Assembly (NCBI GenBank): GCA_013414765.1
Contig: CP058708.1
Location: 3,095,553-3,159,552, forward strand
DNA from: Candidatus Accumulibacter cognatus
GTDB lineage: Bacteria > Pseudomonadota > Gammaproteobacteria > Burkholderiales > Rhodocyclaceae
Direction of reading: 5' to 3'
DNA: 64,000 nt
Below the pieces are notes generated by a model. The model was not told where the DNA came from and ran no database searches. It worked only from the letters and a program-made list of their open reading frames with translations. This document shows positions 36,760 to 46,105 of this stretch, one piece after another. Within the stretch, counting starts at the first letter, position 1; each line of letters starts with the position of its first letter. Position numbers and translations under genes: made by a program.

Positions 36760-37940
36760 GCTCCGGGAAGAATGTTGCTGATGGTGGCACCGATCTGCTG
36801 TGGCGCCTGGAAGGTGTCGTAACTGACCGCACTTGGCCGCAGGCCGAGGCTGTAGCGGCGCGGCCGGCTGCCGCCGTCGCTGATCAGGTAGGGCTCGGCC
36901 GCCGGGCCGAGTTCGCGCCTGAGAATCTTCTTGAGCTTCGAGAGGTGCGCCGAGAAATACTCGCCATCCATGCCTTTGCGCAGGGCACGCTCGGTTTCGT
37001 CGAGATCCTTCATTGGCCCGGCGATCCAGCGCAGTTCGACGAGATAGCGCTTCTTCCAGTCGGCATCGGCAAGTTCCTTGGCCGGCGCCGGCAACGGCGC
37101 TTCGCCGCGCAGCGCGCGCCGGGCGAAGACGCTGAGCAACGCGAGTTCGGCCGGCGGCAGCGCGAAGATCTTGCCGGCAGCACGCACGCGGCGCGCTTCG
37201 AGGTCGATCTGCAGTTCTGCCGGCGCCAGAGCGTGGCGCGCCGCTTCGACGGTTTCGTTGTAGCTCGCGCGACCGGTGAGCAGCGCTTCGGGAAGGCCGT
37301 GACGCAGGCTGACGAAGGGCAGTTCGGCGAGCGTGATCTGCGCTTGTGCGCTATCGACGAGTCGGCCGCCGGGCATTTCGAGAACGTGGCTGGCCGGCGT
37401 CGGGTAGTAGAAGCCGAGGCTGGCCTCGAAGGGCTCGGAAACCAGGACATGCGACAGCTTGTCCTGCGGGCGGCCGTAGAGCGACAGCGCATAGCCGAGG
37501 AAGAAGCCCATCGTCTTGCGGCCGCCGGCGATCGAGACATGGAGCGCACAATCCGGGTCGGCGGTGAACTCGCGGATGATGCCGGTGATGCCGTCGGCGG
37601 CGCGGCGGTTGTCTTCCGGCGAACGGATGTCTTCGAGCGGCTTGCCGTTGACGTCCTCGAGGACGTGGATGGTGTCGGCGCTGAAATGGATCGGCGGCAG
37701 CGCGTAGTCGCGGCTGAGACGGTGGAACCAGCCCGGTTCCTCCGAGAGCAACGCCAGGCGGGCTTTTTCGGCGCCGCTGCGCGTGCTGATCAGATGGATT
37801 TCGGTGGGAATGAACGGACTCGCTGTGGGCGCAACGGCCAGGGCGTAAAGGGTCTCGGTAACGATCTGCGGCGACAGGCCGGTGACGGCGATCAGGATGC
37901 GGCGAGGATATTCGTGGGGGTTTTCCCGGGCGTTGGGCAT
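36756..37940 (-). CDS. NE0113-family CARF protein with winged-helix-like C-terminus
   Basis: Residues 1-230 match the CRISPR-associated NE0113 (TIGR02584) family: RILIAVTGLSPQIVTETLYA, HLISTRSGAEKARLALL, HVSIAGGRKTMGFFLGYALS and GRPQDKLSHVLVSEPFE. Some databases call this group a ring nuclease. Residues about 255-375 (FALPPAELALLSVFARRAL... AHLSKLKKILRRELG and SRPRRYSLGL) look like a winged-helix DNA-binding domain of the response-regulator type. It heads the operon. It could destroy cyclic oligoadenylate, act as a signal-responsive regulator, or both. No HEPN motif is seen. Confidence 0.82.
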   Translation of the reverse strand: MPNARENPHEYPRRILIAVTGLSPQIVTETLYALAVAPTASPFIPTEIHLISTRSGAEKARLALLSEEPGWFHRLSRDYALPPIHFSADTIHVLEDVNGKPLEDIRSPEDNRRAADGITGIIREFTADPDCALHVSIAGGRKTMGFFLGYALSLYGRPQDKLSHVLVSEPFEASLGFYYPTPASHVLEMPGGRLVDSAQAQITLAELPFVSLRHGLPEALLTGRASYNETVEAARHALAPAELQIDLEARRVRAAGKIFALPPAELALLSVFARRALRGEAPLPAPAKELADADWKKRYLVELRWIAGPMKDLDETERALRKGMDGEYFSAHLSKLKKILRRELGPAAEPYLISDGGSRPRRYSLGLRPSAVSYDTFQAPQQIGATISNILPGA

Positions 37941-38182
37941 CGTCTTGTCTGAGCGGGTAGGGACAGACGGTCATTGTCCCTGTTTTTCTCCGGCAAGGAC
38001 GGATGGCAAGCTTGCGGCTTGCGGTGGCCAGGCTGGGGGCTGGCCGGTTCGTGGCGATCGAACAGGACTGGCCGTGGCCAGCGATAGCGCGAATGCCGCA
38101 GCAGGGGCCCGCCTCGGGCGGCCTGCTGCAGGTGGTCAAGAAGCCAATGTGGCTCTTGAATGGCCAGGCTTTGATGGGTGGT

Positions 38183-39061
38183 TCATACGCCGTGCTGCCT
38201 GAACCAGGCCTGCAGGCGACGCCAGCCGTCGTCGGCCTCGGTCTTGCGGTAACTCGGCCGGTAATCGGCGTGGAAAGCGTGCGGCGCCTGGTCATAGACA
38301 TGGATCGTCGAGGCCTTGCTGGCCGGATCGGCCGATTCGGCAAGGGCCTTGCGCATCTTCTCGACGCTGTCGAGCGGGATGCCCTGGTCGAGTCCGCCAT
38401 AGAGCCCCAGCACCGGCGCGTACAGCTTGCCGGCGATGTCGAGCGGGTGCCGCGGGTTGAGTTCGCTGGGCACGCCGACGATCCGGCCATACCAGGCGAC
38501 ACCGGCCTTGAGCCGCGGATTGTGCGCCGCGTACAGCCAGGTGATGCGGCCGCCCCAGCAGAAACCGGTGATGCCGAGGCGGGCAGCATTGCCGCCATGC
38601 GCCACGGCCCAGGCCACGCAGGCGTCGAGGTCGGCCAGCACCTGCGCATCGGGCACCTTGCTGACCACCTTGCCGAGCAATTCCTCGATGTTGCTGTACT
38701 GGCGCGGGTCGCCCTGGCGTGCGTAGAGTTCGGGGGCGAGGGCGAGGTAGCCGAGCTTCGCCAGGCGGCGGCAGACGTCCTTGATGTACTCATGGACGCC
38801 GAAAATCTCCTGCACCACCAGGATGATCGGCCAGTTGCCGCCGCTCGCGGGCTGTGCGCGATACGCCGGCATTTCGCCATCGCCGGTCGTCACCTTGATC
38901 TCGCCGGTGCTGAGGCCGACGCTGTCGGTCGTGATCACCGTCTGTGCAACGACCGGCTGTACCGCCAGTGCGAAACCGGCACCGATGGCGCTGACCATGA
39001 ACTGCCGGCGGTTGAAGGGAACGGCAGGAAGCAGACTGTCGAAATCGCTGTAGTCACGCAT
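38183..39061 (-). CDS. Dienelactone hydrolase family protein, Tat-exported
   Basis: An alpha/beta hydrolase with the Cys nucleophile motif [26 protein letters not shown] and the C-terminal catalytic His in [14 protein letters not shown]. The N-terminus has a twin-arginine signal ([19 protein letters not shown]), so the enzyme should work in the periplasm. Family members open lactone rings in chloroaromatic degradation, but many have other ester substrates. ATG 39061 is preceded by GAGGAG. 292 residues. Confidence 0.88.
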   Translation of the reverse strand: MRDYSDFDSLLPAVPFNRRQFMVSAIGAGFALAVQPVVAQTVITTDSVGLSTGEIKVTTGDGEMPAYRAQPASGGNWPIILVVQEIFGVHEYIKDVCRRLAKLGYLALAPELYARQGDPRQYSNIEELLGKVVSKVPDAQVLADLDACVAWAVAHGGNAARLGITGFCWGGRITWLYAAHNPRLKAGVAWYGRIVGVPSELNPRHPLDIAGKLYAPVLGLYGGLDQGIPLDSVEKMRKALAESADPASKASTIHVYDQAPHAFHADYRPSYRKTEADDGWRRLQAWFRQHGV

Positions 39062-39166
39062 GGCTTTTCTCCTCTGATCGATGTGGATTTTGTGTATCAT
39101 GCCACGATCTGGAGCCCTCGGACCAGACAGACAATGATCCATTCACCAGGAGCTTGTTACCGAGCC

Positions 39167-39745
39167 ATGAACCCGCCGATCAGTCGTTTCCCCGTTCCCG
39201 AACTCGATCAACTGCCGGAGGACATGCGTCAACGCATCCTCGAGGTGCAGGAAAAATCCGGTTTCATCCCCAATGTCTTCCTCACCCTGGCGCACCGCCC
39301 CGACGAGTTCCGGGCCTTCTTCGCCTACCATGATGCGCTGATGGAGAAGCCGAGCGGTCTGAGCAAGGCCGAGCGCGAAATGATCGTCGTCGCCACCAGC
39401 GGCGCCAACCAATGTCAGTATTGCGTCGTCGCGCACGGTGCGATCCTGCGCCTGCGCGCCAGGAATCCGCTGATCGCCGACCAGGTCGCGGTCAACTACC
39501 GCAAGTCGGACCTGACGGCGCGGCAGCGCGCGATGCTTGATTTTGCGATGAAGACCGCGCTGCGTTCAGCCGAGATCGGCGAAGCCGATTTTGCCGTGCT
39601 GCGCGAGCAGGGCTTCTCGGATGACGACATCTGGGACATCGGCGCGATCGCCGCATTTTTCGCGATGTCGAACCGGCTGGCGAATCTGAGTTCGATGCGG
39701 CCGAACGACGAATTCTTCCTGCTCGGCCGTCTGCCGAAATCCTAG
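39167..39745 (+). CDS. AhpD-like/peroxidase-related carboxymuconolactone decarboxylase-fold protein
   Basis: A 192-residue protein with the AhpD-type redox motif in NQCQYCVVAHGAIL (Cys-x2-Cys followed by His) and the family end EFFLLGRLPK. Such proteins reduce peroxides or act as thiol-based oxidoreductases. ATG 39167 gives the conserved start; an in-frame ATG at 39134 is possible. It is transcribed away from the dienelactone hydrolase gene. Confidence 0.87.
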   Translation: MNPPISRFPVPELDQLPEDMRQRILEVQEKSGFIPNVFLTLAHRPDEFRAFFAYHDALMEKPSGLSKAEREMIVVATSGANQCQYCVVAHGAILRLRARNPLIADQVAVNYRKSDLTARQRAMLDFAMKTALRSAEIGEADFAVLREQGFSDDDIWDIGAIAAFFAMSNRLANLSSMRPNDEFFLLGRLPKS

Positions 39746-39779
39746 ACCACCCAGGCGCTGCGCCGCCCGCCGGGGGCTC

Positions 39780-40982
39780 TCAGAGCCGCGTGGCGAGAAT
39801 CCCGGTCAGCTCGGCATCGCTGAGCTCGATCGGATTGGTCTTCATGCTCGAGCCGCGGCTGGCGGCGACGATGCGCGGCAGATCGGCTTGGCCGATGCCG
39901 TAGGCCGACAGGCGGGGCAGCGCCAGTTCCTGCTCCCAGCAGCGCAGCGTGTCGACCAGAAAGCAGCGGGCGTCGGGGCCGTTGAGACCCTTCTGCATCG
40001 CGAAGCGACGGCCGACCTCGGCATACTTCGGCAGCGCCGGGTGGTCCGGTGCGCGGGCTTCCAGGGCGGCAATGTTGCCGGCGGTCGCGCTGGCCACCAG
40101 CGTGCCGCAGACGACTCCGTGCGGAATCGGGAAGAAGGCGCCGAGCGGGGAGGCCAGGCCATGTACCGAACCGAGCCCGGTCTGTGCCAGGCAGATCCCC
40201 GAGAGCAGCGAGGCGTAAGCCATTTGCGCGCGCGCCGCGGCGGACTGCTGCCGATGCAGCGCGGGCAGCGCCGCGCGTGCGGCCATGATTCCCGAGCGGG
40301 CCAGCGCATCGGTCAGCGGGTTGGCGCGTGTCGACACAAAGGATTCGAGGAGCTGCGTGAAGGCGTCGAGGCCGTCGGCAGCGATCAGTTCCGGCGGGCA
40401 GGTGGCCAGCAGATCCGGATCGACGATCGCCCATTCGGCGACCAGCCGGTCGTCGCGGAAGGATTTCTTGAAACGGCCGGGCACGCTCAACACGGCATTT
40501 TTCGTGGCCTCCGAGCCGGTACCGGCGGTGCTCGGCACGGCGATCAAGGGAATCGCCGGTCCCTGGTAGGGTCGTTCCGGGCCGACACCTTCGAGATGCT
40601 CCATCACCGAATTGCCGGGCAGCAGCAGTCCGGCGATCGCTTTCGCCGCATCGAGCGCGCTGCCGCCGCCGATACCGACAACGCAGTCGAAGGGTCTTTT
40701 CCGCCAGGCGGCGACGGTTGCGTCGATCCACTCCGGCGACGGTTCGCCGGATACCCGCACCTGTTCCCAGGACAGCCCGCGCTGCGCAAGTTGCGCGAAC
40801 AGCCTTTTGCCCGCGCCGGATTCATCCAGGGAGCGCAGGCCGGTGACGAGCAGAAGATTGTGGCCGTAGCCGGCGGAGATGTCCGGCAAGCGGGCCAGGG
40901 CGCCGCTGCCGAATTCGATGCGTGGCAGGCGGGCGATCGCGAAGCCCGGGATCGCCGGGAGAGCCGGGAAGGCGTCGCTCAT
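39780..40982 (-). CDS. Iron-containing alcohol dehydrogenase
   Basis: A group III alcohol dehydrogenase of 400 residues: nucleotide-binding VVGIGGGSALDAAKAIAGLL, PLIAVPSTAGTGSEATKNAV, and the metal-binding histidines in GSVHGLASPLGAFFPIPHG. It oxidises or reduces a short alcohol/aldehyde with NAD(P). Its ATG overlaps the stop of the small monooxygenase-fold gene, so the two are one transcript. Confidence 0.93.
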   Translation of the reverse strand: MSDAFPALPAIPGFAIARLPRIEFGSGALARLPDISAGYGHNLLLVTGLRSLDESGAGKRLFAQLAQRGLSWEQVRVSGEPSPEWIDATVAAWRKRPFDCVVGIGGGSALDAAKAIAGLLLPGNSVMEHLEGVGPERPYQGPAIPLIAVPSTAGTGSEATKNAVLSVPGRFKKSFRDDRLVAEWAIVDPDLLATCPPELIAADGLDAFTQLLESFVSTRANPLTDALARSGIMAARAALPALHRQQSAAARAQMAYASLLSGICLAQTGLGSVHGLASPLGAFFPIPHGVVCGTLVASATAGNIAALEARAPDHPALPKYAEVGRRFAMQKGLNGPDARCFLVDTLRCWEQELALPRLSAYGIGQADLPRIVAASRGSSMKTNPIELSDAELTGILATRL

Positions 40983-41272
40983 GCGGGAAACAGCCCGTTC
41001 ATCGGCTCACCCCGCCGTGGTTCGGCCATCATATCGGCGACTGCCGTTCGCCAGGCGAGATAATGCGCCGTTTCCTTGTGCGCGGCTGCGTCGGCGGCCG
41101 AGGCATAGGCCTCGTAGAGGATGAAGCGCGCCGGATCGTCGGGCGCCTGCAGGACATCGAAGCGCCGGTTGCCCGCTTCGCCGACCGAGGCTTCGTGGTT
41201 GGCGCGCGTGGCGGCAATGAAGGCGTCGACCGACTCTGGCCGGACGCGCACATGGACGAGTGTGACCTGCAT
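40979..41272 (-). CDS. Antibiotic biosynthesis monooxygenase-fold protein (YgiN/LsrG-like)
   Basis: A 97-residue dimeric ferredoxin-like fold: VTLVHVRVRPESVDAFIAAT, NRRFDVLQAPDDPARFILYE and TAHYLAWRTAVADMM. Relatives act on quinols or autoinducer-2 derivatives. GGGAGG lies six bases before the ATG. It is coupled to the alcohol dehydrogenase gene, which hints at one small carbonyl pathway. Confidence 0.88.
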   Translation of the reverse strand: MQVTLVHVRVRPESVDAFIAATRANHEASVGEAGNRRFDVLQAPDDPARFILYEAYASAADAAAHKETAHYLAWRTAVADMMAEPRRGEPMNGLFPA

Positions 41273-41390
41273 GGTAGCCTCCCGAATATGAACCGGGCTC
41301 ATTGTACCGTACGCTCGGAGCGTCGAATGCGTCAGCGGGAGGGATAGCCGCCATGACCATCACATCGGGCACGGCCTGGTTCGGCCGTGG

Positions 41391-42389
41391 TCATCCCTGA
41401 TTTTCGGGACGGGTCCGTTCCGGCTGCGTCCGTGTCGACCGGACGGGCGAGGCGGGCGAAAACGCGATCACTTCCCGCAGCGAGTCGCCGCCGACGGCGA
41501 GCATGATCAGGCGGTCAAGTCCGAGCGCGACGCCGCTGCAATCGGGCAGGCCGGATGCCAGCGCCGCCAGGAGTGACTCGTCGATGGGGATGGCTGGCAG
41601 GCCCAGCGCCTCGCGTTCGCGCAGGTCGGCGGCAAAGCGTGCGCGCTGTTCGTCGGCGTCGAGCAGCTCGTGATAGCCGTTGGCCAGTTCGACCCCGCGG
41701 TGATAAAGCTCGAAACGCGATGCCACGACCTGGCCTTCGTCGTCCAGACGCAGGCGGGCGAGGGCGGCCTGCGAGGGCGGATAGTCAACCACAAAACTCA
41801 GCGTGTCGATGCCGAGGGTCGGTTCGATGACCTGGCTCATCAACAATTCAAGCCAGGTGTCGCGGTCGGCCTCGTCGAAGGCCAGGTCGATATGTCGTCT
41901 CGCGACGGCACGCAGCTGATCGATGCTGCAACTCAGGGGGTCGAGGCCGAGCCGGGTGCGGAACAGGTCGCGATAGCGGTGGCGCACGCAGCGCGTTTCA
42001 CCAAGCGCGAGGCAGGCAACGGCGGCAACATCGTCGATGAGCTGATCCGGGGTGAAGCCGACGCGATACCACTCGAGCATCGTGAACTCGGGGTGATGCC
42101 GGCGCCCCATTTCATCGGCGCGGAACACGCGGGCGATCTGGTAGATCGAGCCACTGCCCGCAGCCAGCAGGCGCTTCATCGCGTATTCGGGCGAGGTCTG
42201 CAGATAACCGTGGCCAGGCAGCTGCATGCTGTGCAGGTGCGGATCGGTCACCGTGGTCGGGCAGAGTTGCGGTGTTTCCACTTCGAGGACCTGCGCTGCC
42301 GCAAAGTAGGCTCGAATCCGCGCCAGGATCTGCGCGCGACGGCGCAGGTTTTCGAGGGGGGCGCCGGGTCGCCAGTCCTCGGTTGACAT
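41391..42389 (-). CDS. epmA: EpmA, EF-P beta-lysine ligase
   Basis: A stand-alone class II lysyl-tRNA synthetase-like enzyme that attaches (R)-beta-lysine to Lys34 of EF-P. At 332 residues it lacks the anticodon-binding domain of LysRS. Class II motifs are visible: VLEVETPQLCPTTVTDPHL, IARVFRADEMGRRHHPEFTM for motif 2, and CSGVALGLDRLIMLAVGG for motif 3. It lies 20 bp downstream of efp on the same strand. Confidence 0.95.
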   Translation of the reverse strand: MSTEDWRPGAPLENLRRRAQILARIRAYFAAAQVLEVETPQLCPTTVTDPHLHSMQLPGHGYLQTSPEYAMKRLLAAGSGSIYQIARVFRADEMGRRHHPEFTMLEWYRVGFTPDQLIDDVAAVACLALGETRCVRHRYRDLFRTRLGLDPLSCSIDQLRAVARRHIDLAFDEADRDTWLELLMSQVIEPTLGIDTLSFVVDYPPSQAALARLRLDDEGQVVASRFELYHRGVELANGYHELLDADEQRARFAADLREREALGLPAIPIDESLLAALASGLPDCSGVALGLDRLIMLAVGGDSLREVIAFSPASPVRSTRTQPERTRPENQG

Positions 42390-42409
42390 CGGCGTCAGTG
42401 GAGGGCTGT

Positions 42410-42979
42410 TTACGCCTTCACGCGCGACACATATTCACCCGAGCGCGTATCGCATCGGATGATTTCGCCCTGGTTGACGAACAGCGGCACCTTGACCGTC
42501 GCGCCGGTGGACAAACGCGCCGGTTTGGTGCCGCCGGTGGCGGTGTCGCCACGGACACCGGGCTCGGTTTCGACGACTTCCAGTTCGACGAAGTTGAGCG
42601 GGGTGACGGCCAGCGGGGTGCCGTTGTACAGCGTCACGGTGCACAGGTCCTGTTCCTTGAGCCAGAGTGCGGCGTCACCGACGGTGCTGTTGCTGGCCTG
42701 ATGCTGCTCGAAGTTTTCCGGTTCCATGAAATGGTGGAAATCGCCGTCGTTGTAGAGGTATTGCATTTCGCAGTCAAAGACGTCGGCGCTTTCCAGCGAA
42801 TCGCCGGATTTGAAAGTCTTTTCCGAGACGCGGTTGGTTTTCAGATTGCGCAGTTTGACACGGTTGAAGGCCTGACCCTTGCCGGGTTTGACGAATTCGT
42901 TTTCGAGGATCATGCAGGGGTCACCGTCCAGCATGACCTTCAAACCCGATTTAAATTCGTTGGTAGAATAGCTCGCCAT
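42410..42979 (-). CDS. efp: Elongation factor P
   Basis: The 189-residue EF-P relieves ribosome stalling at polyproline. Lys34 in [10 protein letters not shown] is the residue modified by EpmA/EpmB. The three beta-barrel domains include the ends [20 protein letters not shown] and [13 protein letters not shown] lies five bases before the ATG. The epmB start is only 28 bp away on the other strand. Confidence 0.97.
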   Translation of the reverse strand: MASYSTNEFKSGLKVMLDGDPCMILENEFVKPGKGQAFNRVKLRNLKTNRVSEKTFKSGDSLESADVFDCEMQYLYNDGDFHHFMEPENFEQHQASNSTVGDAALWLKEQDLCTVTLYNGTPLAVTPLNFVELEVVETEPGVRGDTATGGTKPARLSTGATVKVPLFVNQGEIIRCDTRSGEYVSRVKA

Positions 42980-43007
42980 TGCATCCCTCGTGAGATCGTC
43001 GATAAAT

Positions 43008-44048
43008 ATGAAGGGCGCCATGATAGCGCGAAGCCTCGCCAAATGGCAGGGCGAGGATGCACAGGCCGAGCCCTGGCAAGGGGCGCTGCGGACGGTGATC
43101 CGCGATGGCGACGAGTTGTTGAAGCTGCTCGGCCTTTCTCCGCAGGCGCTGGCCATCGACCGCCGTCAGGCCTTCTCCCTGCGGGTACCGCGAGCCTTCG
43201 TTGCACGCATGCGGCCAGCGACGCCCGACGATCCACTGCTCAGGCAGGTGCTGCCGCTGCTCGCCGAAAGCACATCGCAACCCGGCTTTGGCTGCGACCC
43301 ACTGGCGGAGGCCGAAGCCAACAAGGTTCCGGGGCTGATCCACAAGTTCCATGGACGCGTGCTGCTGATCGTGACCGGACATTGCGGCATCCATTGCCGC
43401 TATTGTTTCCGCCGCCACTTTCCCTATGCGGCAAGACAGGCGTCGCGGGCGGACTGGTCGCAGGCCTTCGACTACATCCGCCGCGATGCCTCGATCAGCG
43501 AAGTGATCCTGTCGGGTGGCGATCCGCTGGCGGTGGCGGATCGCCATTTGCAGTGGATGGTCGGCCAGATCGAGGCGATCCCGCAGGTCAGCCGTCTGCG
43601 CATTCACAGCCGCCTGCCGGTGGTGATCCCACAACGCATCACCCCCGCGCTGCTCAGCCTGCTGACCGATACCCGCCTGCAGGTGAGCCTGGTGCTGCAT
43701 GTCAATCATGCGCAGGAACTCGATGACTCGGTGGCCGCCGCACTCAAACCCTTGCGCCATGCCGGGATCGCGCTGCTCAACCAGACCGTGCTGCTGGCGG
43801 GCATCAATGACGACGTGGAGGTGCTCGCGGATCTGTCGGAGCGCCTGTTCGCCATCGGCGTCCTGCCTTATTACCTGCATCTGCTCGATCACGTGCAAGG
43901 TGCCGCGCATTTCGAGGTCGCCGAGCAAAGCGTGCGTGCCCTGCACGAAGCCTTGCTCGCGCGTTTGCCGGGCTACCTCGTGCCGCGCTTCGTGCGCGAG
44001 GTCGCGTACGCGGCGTCGAAGATTCCGGTGGGTTCGGTCGCGCCTTGA
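43008..44048 (+). CDS. epmB: EpmB, EF-P-specific lysine 2,3-aminomutase
   Basis: A radical SAM/PLP enzyme that makes (R)-beta-lysine for EF-P modification. The radical SAM motif is CGIHCRYC (C126, C130, C133), with [17 protein letters not shown] as in KamA-like proteins and [23 protein letters not shown] 43008 is one of several close starts (also 43020 or GTG 42990). It faces efp-epmA. Confidence 0.94.
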   Translation: MKGAMIARSLAKWQGEDAQAEPWQGALRTVIRDGDELLKLLGLSPQALAIDRRQAFSLRVPRAFVARMRPATPDDPLLRQVLPLLAESTSQPGFGCDPLAEAEANKVPGLIHKFHGRVLLIVTGHCGIHCRYCFRRHFPYAARQASRADWSQAFDYIRRDASISEVILSGGDPLAVADRHLQWMVGQIEAIPQVSRLRIHSRLPVVIPQRITPALLSLLTDTRLQVSLVLHVNHAQELDDSVAAALKPLRHAGIALLNQTVLLAGINDDVEVLADLSERLFAIGVLPYYLHLLDHVQGAAHFEVAEQSVRALHEALLARLPGYLVPRFVREVAYAASKIPVGSVAP

Positions 44049-44092
44049 GGGCGCGATTTTTCGTCGGGACGTTCTTACAGGAGGATCAAGCC

Positions 44093-44938
44093 ATGCGTGC
44101 TCATCCGATCGTTCAGTCATTGGCCTGGGCTGCTCTGCTTGGCACCGCACTGCCCTTGCCGGCAGCGGAGACTCTGCCGCTGTTGCTGGCTGAAACCGAG
44201 CAAGGTCAGGCCGATGTCGCGCTCTACCTGGTCAGCGAGAAGCTCGACGGTGTGCGCGCTTTCTGGGACGGGCAGGCGCTGCGCACGCGCAACGGCCATA
44301 CGATCCAGGTGCCGTCCTGGTTTGTCGCCCGATTTCCGGCGCAGCCGCTCGACGGAGAGTTGTGGATGGGCCGCGGCGAGTTCGAGCGGCTCTCCGGCAT
44401 CGTCCGTCGGCAAACGCCGGATGACTCGCAGTGGCAGCAGGTGCGCTATCTGGTTTTCGAATTGCCGCAGTCGCCCGGCACCTTTCGCCAACGGGCGCTG
44501 GCCCTGCGCGAGCTGACCGCCAGACTGGCGCTGCCCTGGTTGCAGGCAGTGGAACAATGGGAGTTCGGCTCTCGCGAGGCGCTCGACAAGAAGCTCGAAC
44601 AGATTGTCCGGGCCGGTGGCGAGGGACTGATGCTGCACCGTGCGGATGCCGCGTACGTCACCGGGCGCAGCGATGTCCTGCTCAAGCTGAAAGCGTGGCA
44701 CGATGCCGAGGCGACGGTGATCGGCCATCAGCCCGGCCGCGGCAAGTATGCCGGAATGCTGGGCGCCCTGCGTGTACGGACCGCTGGCGGGGTCGAGTTC
44801 ATGCTCGGGACGGGTCTCAGCGACGCAGACCGTCGCCAGCCGCCCCCGGTCGGCACCTTGATTACCTTCCGTTATCGCGAACTGACCGCTCGTGGGCTGC
44901 CCAGATTCGCCAGCTATCATCGTCCGCGCGATCTATAG
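44093..44938 (+). CDS. Secreted ATP-dependent DNA ligase (LigE-like)
   Basis: A minimal nucleotidyltransferase plus OB-fold ligase of 281 residues with an N-terminal signal peptide (SLAWAALLGTALPLPAAE). The AMP-accepting Lys50 lies in SEKLDGVRAFWDG; motifs PLDGELWMGRGEFERLSGIV and GGEGLMLHRADAAYV follow, then LLKLKAWHDAEATVIGHQPG. Periplasmic ligases of this kind are thought to help DNA uptake or act on extracellular DNA. AGGAGG lies before the ATG. It overlaps nothing but follows epmB closely. Confidence 0.88.
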   Translation: MRAHPIVQSLAWAALLGTALPLPAAETLPLLLAETEQGQADVALYLVSEKLDGVRAFWDGQALRTRNGHTIQVPSWFVARFPAQPLDGELWMGRGEFERLSGIVRRQTPDDSQWQQVRYLVFELPQSPGTFRQRALALRELTARLALPWLQAVEQWEFGSREALDKKLEQIVRAGGEGLMLHRADAAYVTGRSDVLLKLKAWHDAEATVIGHQPGRGKYAGMLGALRVRTAGGVEFMLGTGLSDADRRQPPPVGTLITFRYRELTARGLPRFASYHRPRDL

Positions 44939-45464
44939 GCTGCTCGTCAGCATCGCCACCACGCTGCCGCAGGAGAGGGTCGCCAGGGTGCCCGAGATCA
45001 GCGTCAGCGGGCCGAGCTGTACGAGTTCGGCGCGACGTTGCGGGGCGATCGCGCACATGCCGCCGAGGAGAATCCCGAGACTGCCGAGATTGGCGAAACC
45101 ACACAGCGCATAGGTCATGATCACCTGGCTGCGGGGCGCGAGCGTATCCGGCGGGAGCTGGGCCAGGTCGATGTAGGCCAGCAGTTCGTTGAGCACCGTT
45201 TTGGTTCCCAGCAGCGAGCCGGCAACCGCGCACTCGCTCCAGGGAATGCCGGCCATCCAGGCCACCGGGGCCATCAGCCAACCCAGGAGACGCTGCAGCG
45301 AGAGCGGCCGGCCATCGACGCCGGGCAACAGGCCGAGCGCCTGATTGGCCAGGCTCACCAAGGCCACCAGCACGATCAGCATCGCGACGATGTGGATCAG
45401 CCGGTCGCTTGCGGGCGACCGGTTTTCCGGCCTGTTCGAACTCCGGTCGGATCTGGCTGGCTTC
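44938..45464 (-). pseudogene. Truncated second copy of nupC
   Basis: From 44948 to 45402 the sequence is almost identical to 51848-52302, the 3' third of the intact nucleoside transporter gene (IVAMLIVLVALVSLANQALG through TLISGTLATLSCGSVVAML). Upstream it jumps to a 45-bp match (45418-45462) with 53132-53176, the end of the gene before nupC. This copy therefore lost the first two thirds of nupC by internal deletion. A frame stays open to 45667 but lacks most transport segments. Confidence 0.88.
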
Positions 45465-45667
45465 GTGCCCGAGGCATTCGAGGTGTCGGATTTTTTTACA
45501 CCTGCAAGGCCATTGCGTCTTTTGAAATCCAGGAAGTCCATATATCGAATTGATTTAAAACTGTTTCTAAACTGATATCGGAAGATGGCTCGAAACTTGC
45601 TTGGTGGAAAAAAAACCGTTTCTGTGATGGTTGAATCGGGATACCGAAGAATACCAACAAATCTCAA

Positions 45668-46105
45668 GGCGCATTTTTTCTGATGAAAAAGGCACTACGG
45701 TGAGATCGGGAGAAACCGAACAGAGCACGCATGCCGGTCGTCAACCTGCCGGTATGACCGCCCATACCCGATCATCGTCCTGGGGCGCCGAAAACCCCGT
45801 GGCATGTGGCACGCCTTCGACTTTGCCATCTACAGTACAATGGGTAATCCTGCTGCTTGACCGCGTCTCCTCATACATAAGCGCCACCAGATAAGTTCTC
45901 CGATCTTCAGAGGCTCCTAGGCTTGGAAAAGTGTGCATCGAAACACGGAAGACTTTTTGCTGACCGCTTAGTACCCGCAGCGGTCTTGCGGATGAACGGG
46001 AGACCGACCGTATAGTCGTGCTTACGAAACAAGTTTGTTGCCTTCTGCCTTCTGCAGTTCTTGCGGTAACTTCTTTAATCCAATTCCTTGGGAGGGTTTC
46101 AAATC
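45668..46105. other. Intergenic region before the RTX gene
   Basis: These 438 bp have lower GC than their surroundings and contain no recognisable gene, RNA or repeat. Short open frames are present on both strands without homology that I can see. It probably carries the promoter of the large RTX gene, but no clear -35/-10 pair stands out. Confidence 0.4.

Noticed and set aside
34912-36822. 636-codon open frame on the plus strand
   Set aside because: Antisense to cas10 and the TM1812-family gene, which carry clear catalytic motifs; no domain in the translation.
38003-39166. Long N-terminal extension of the AhpD-like gene
   Set aside because: The extension is antisense to the dienelactone hydrolase gene; the conserved protein starts at 39167.
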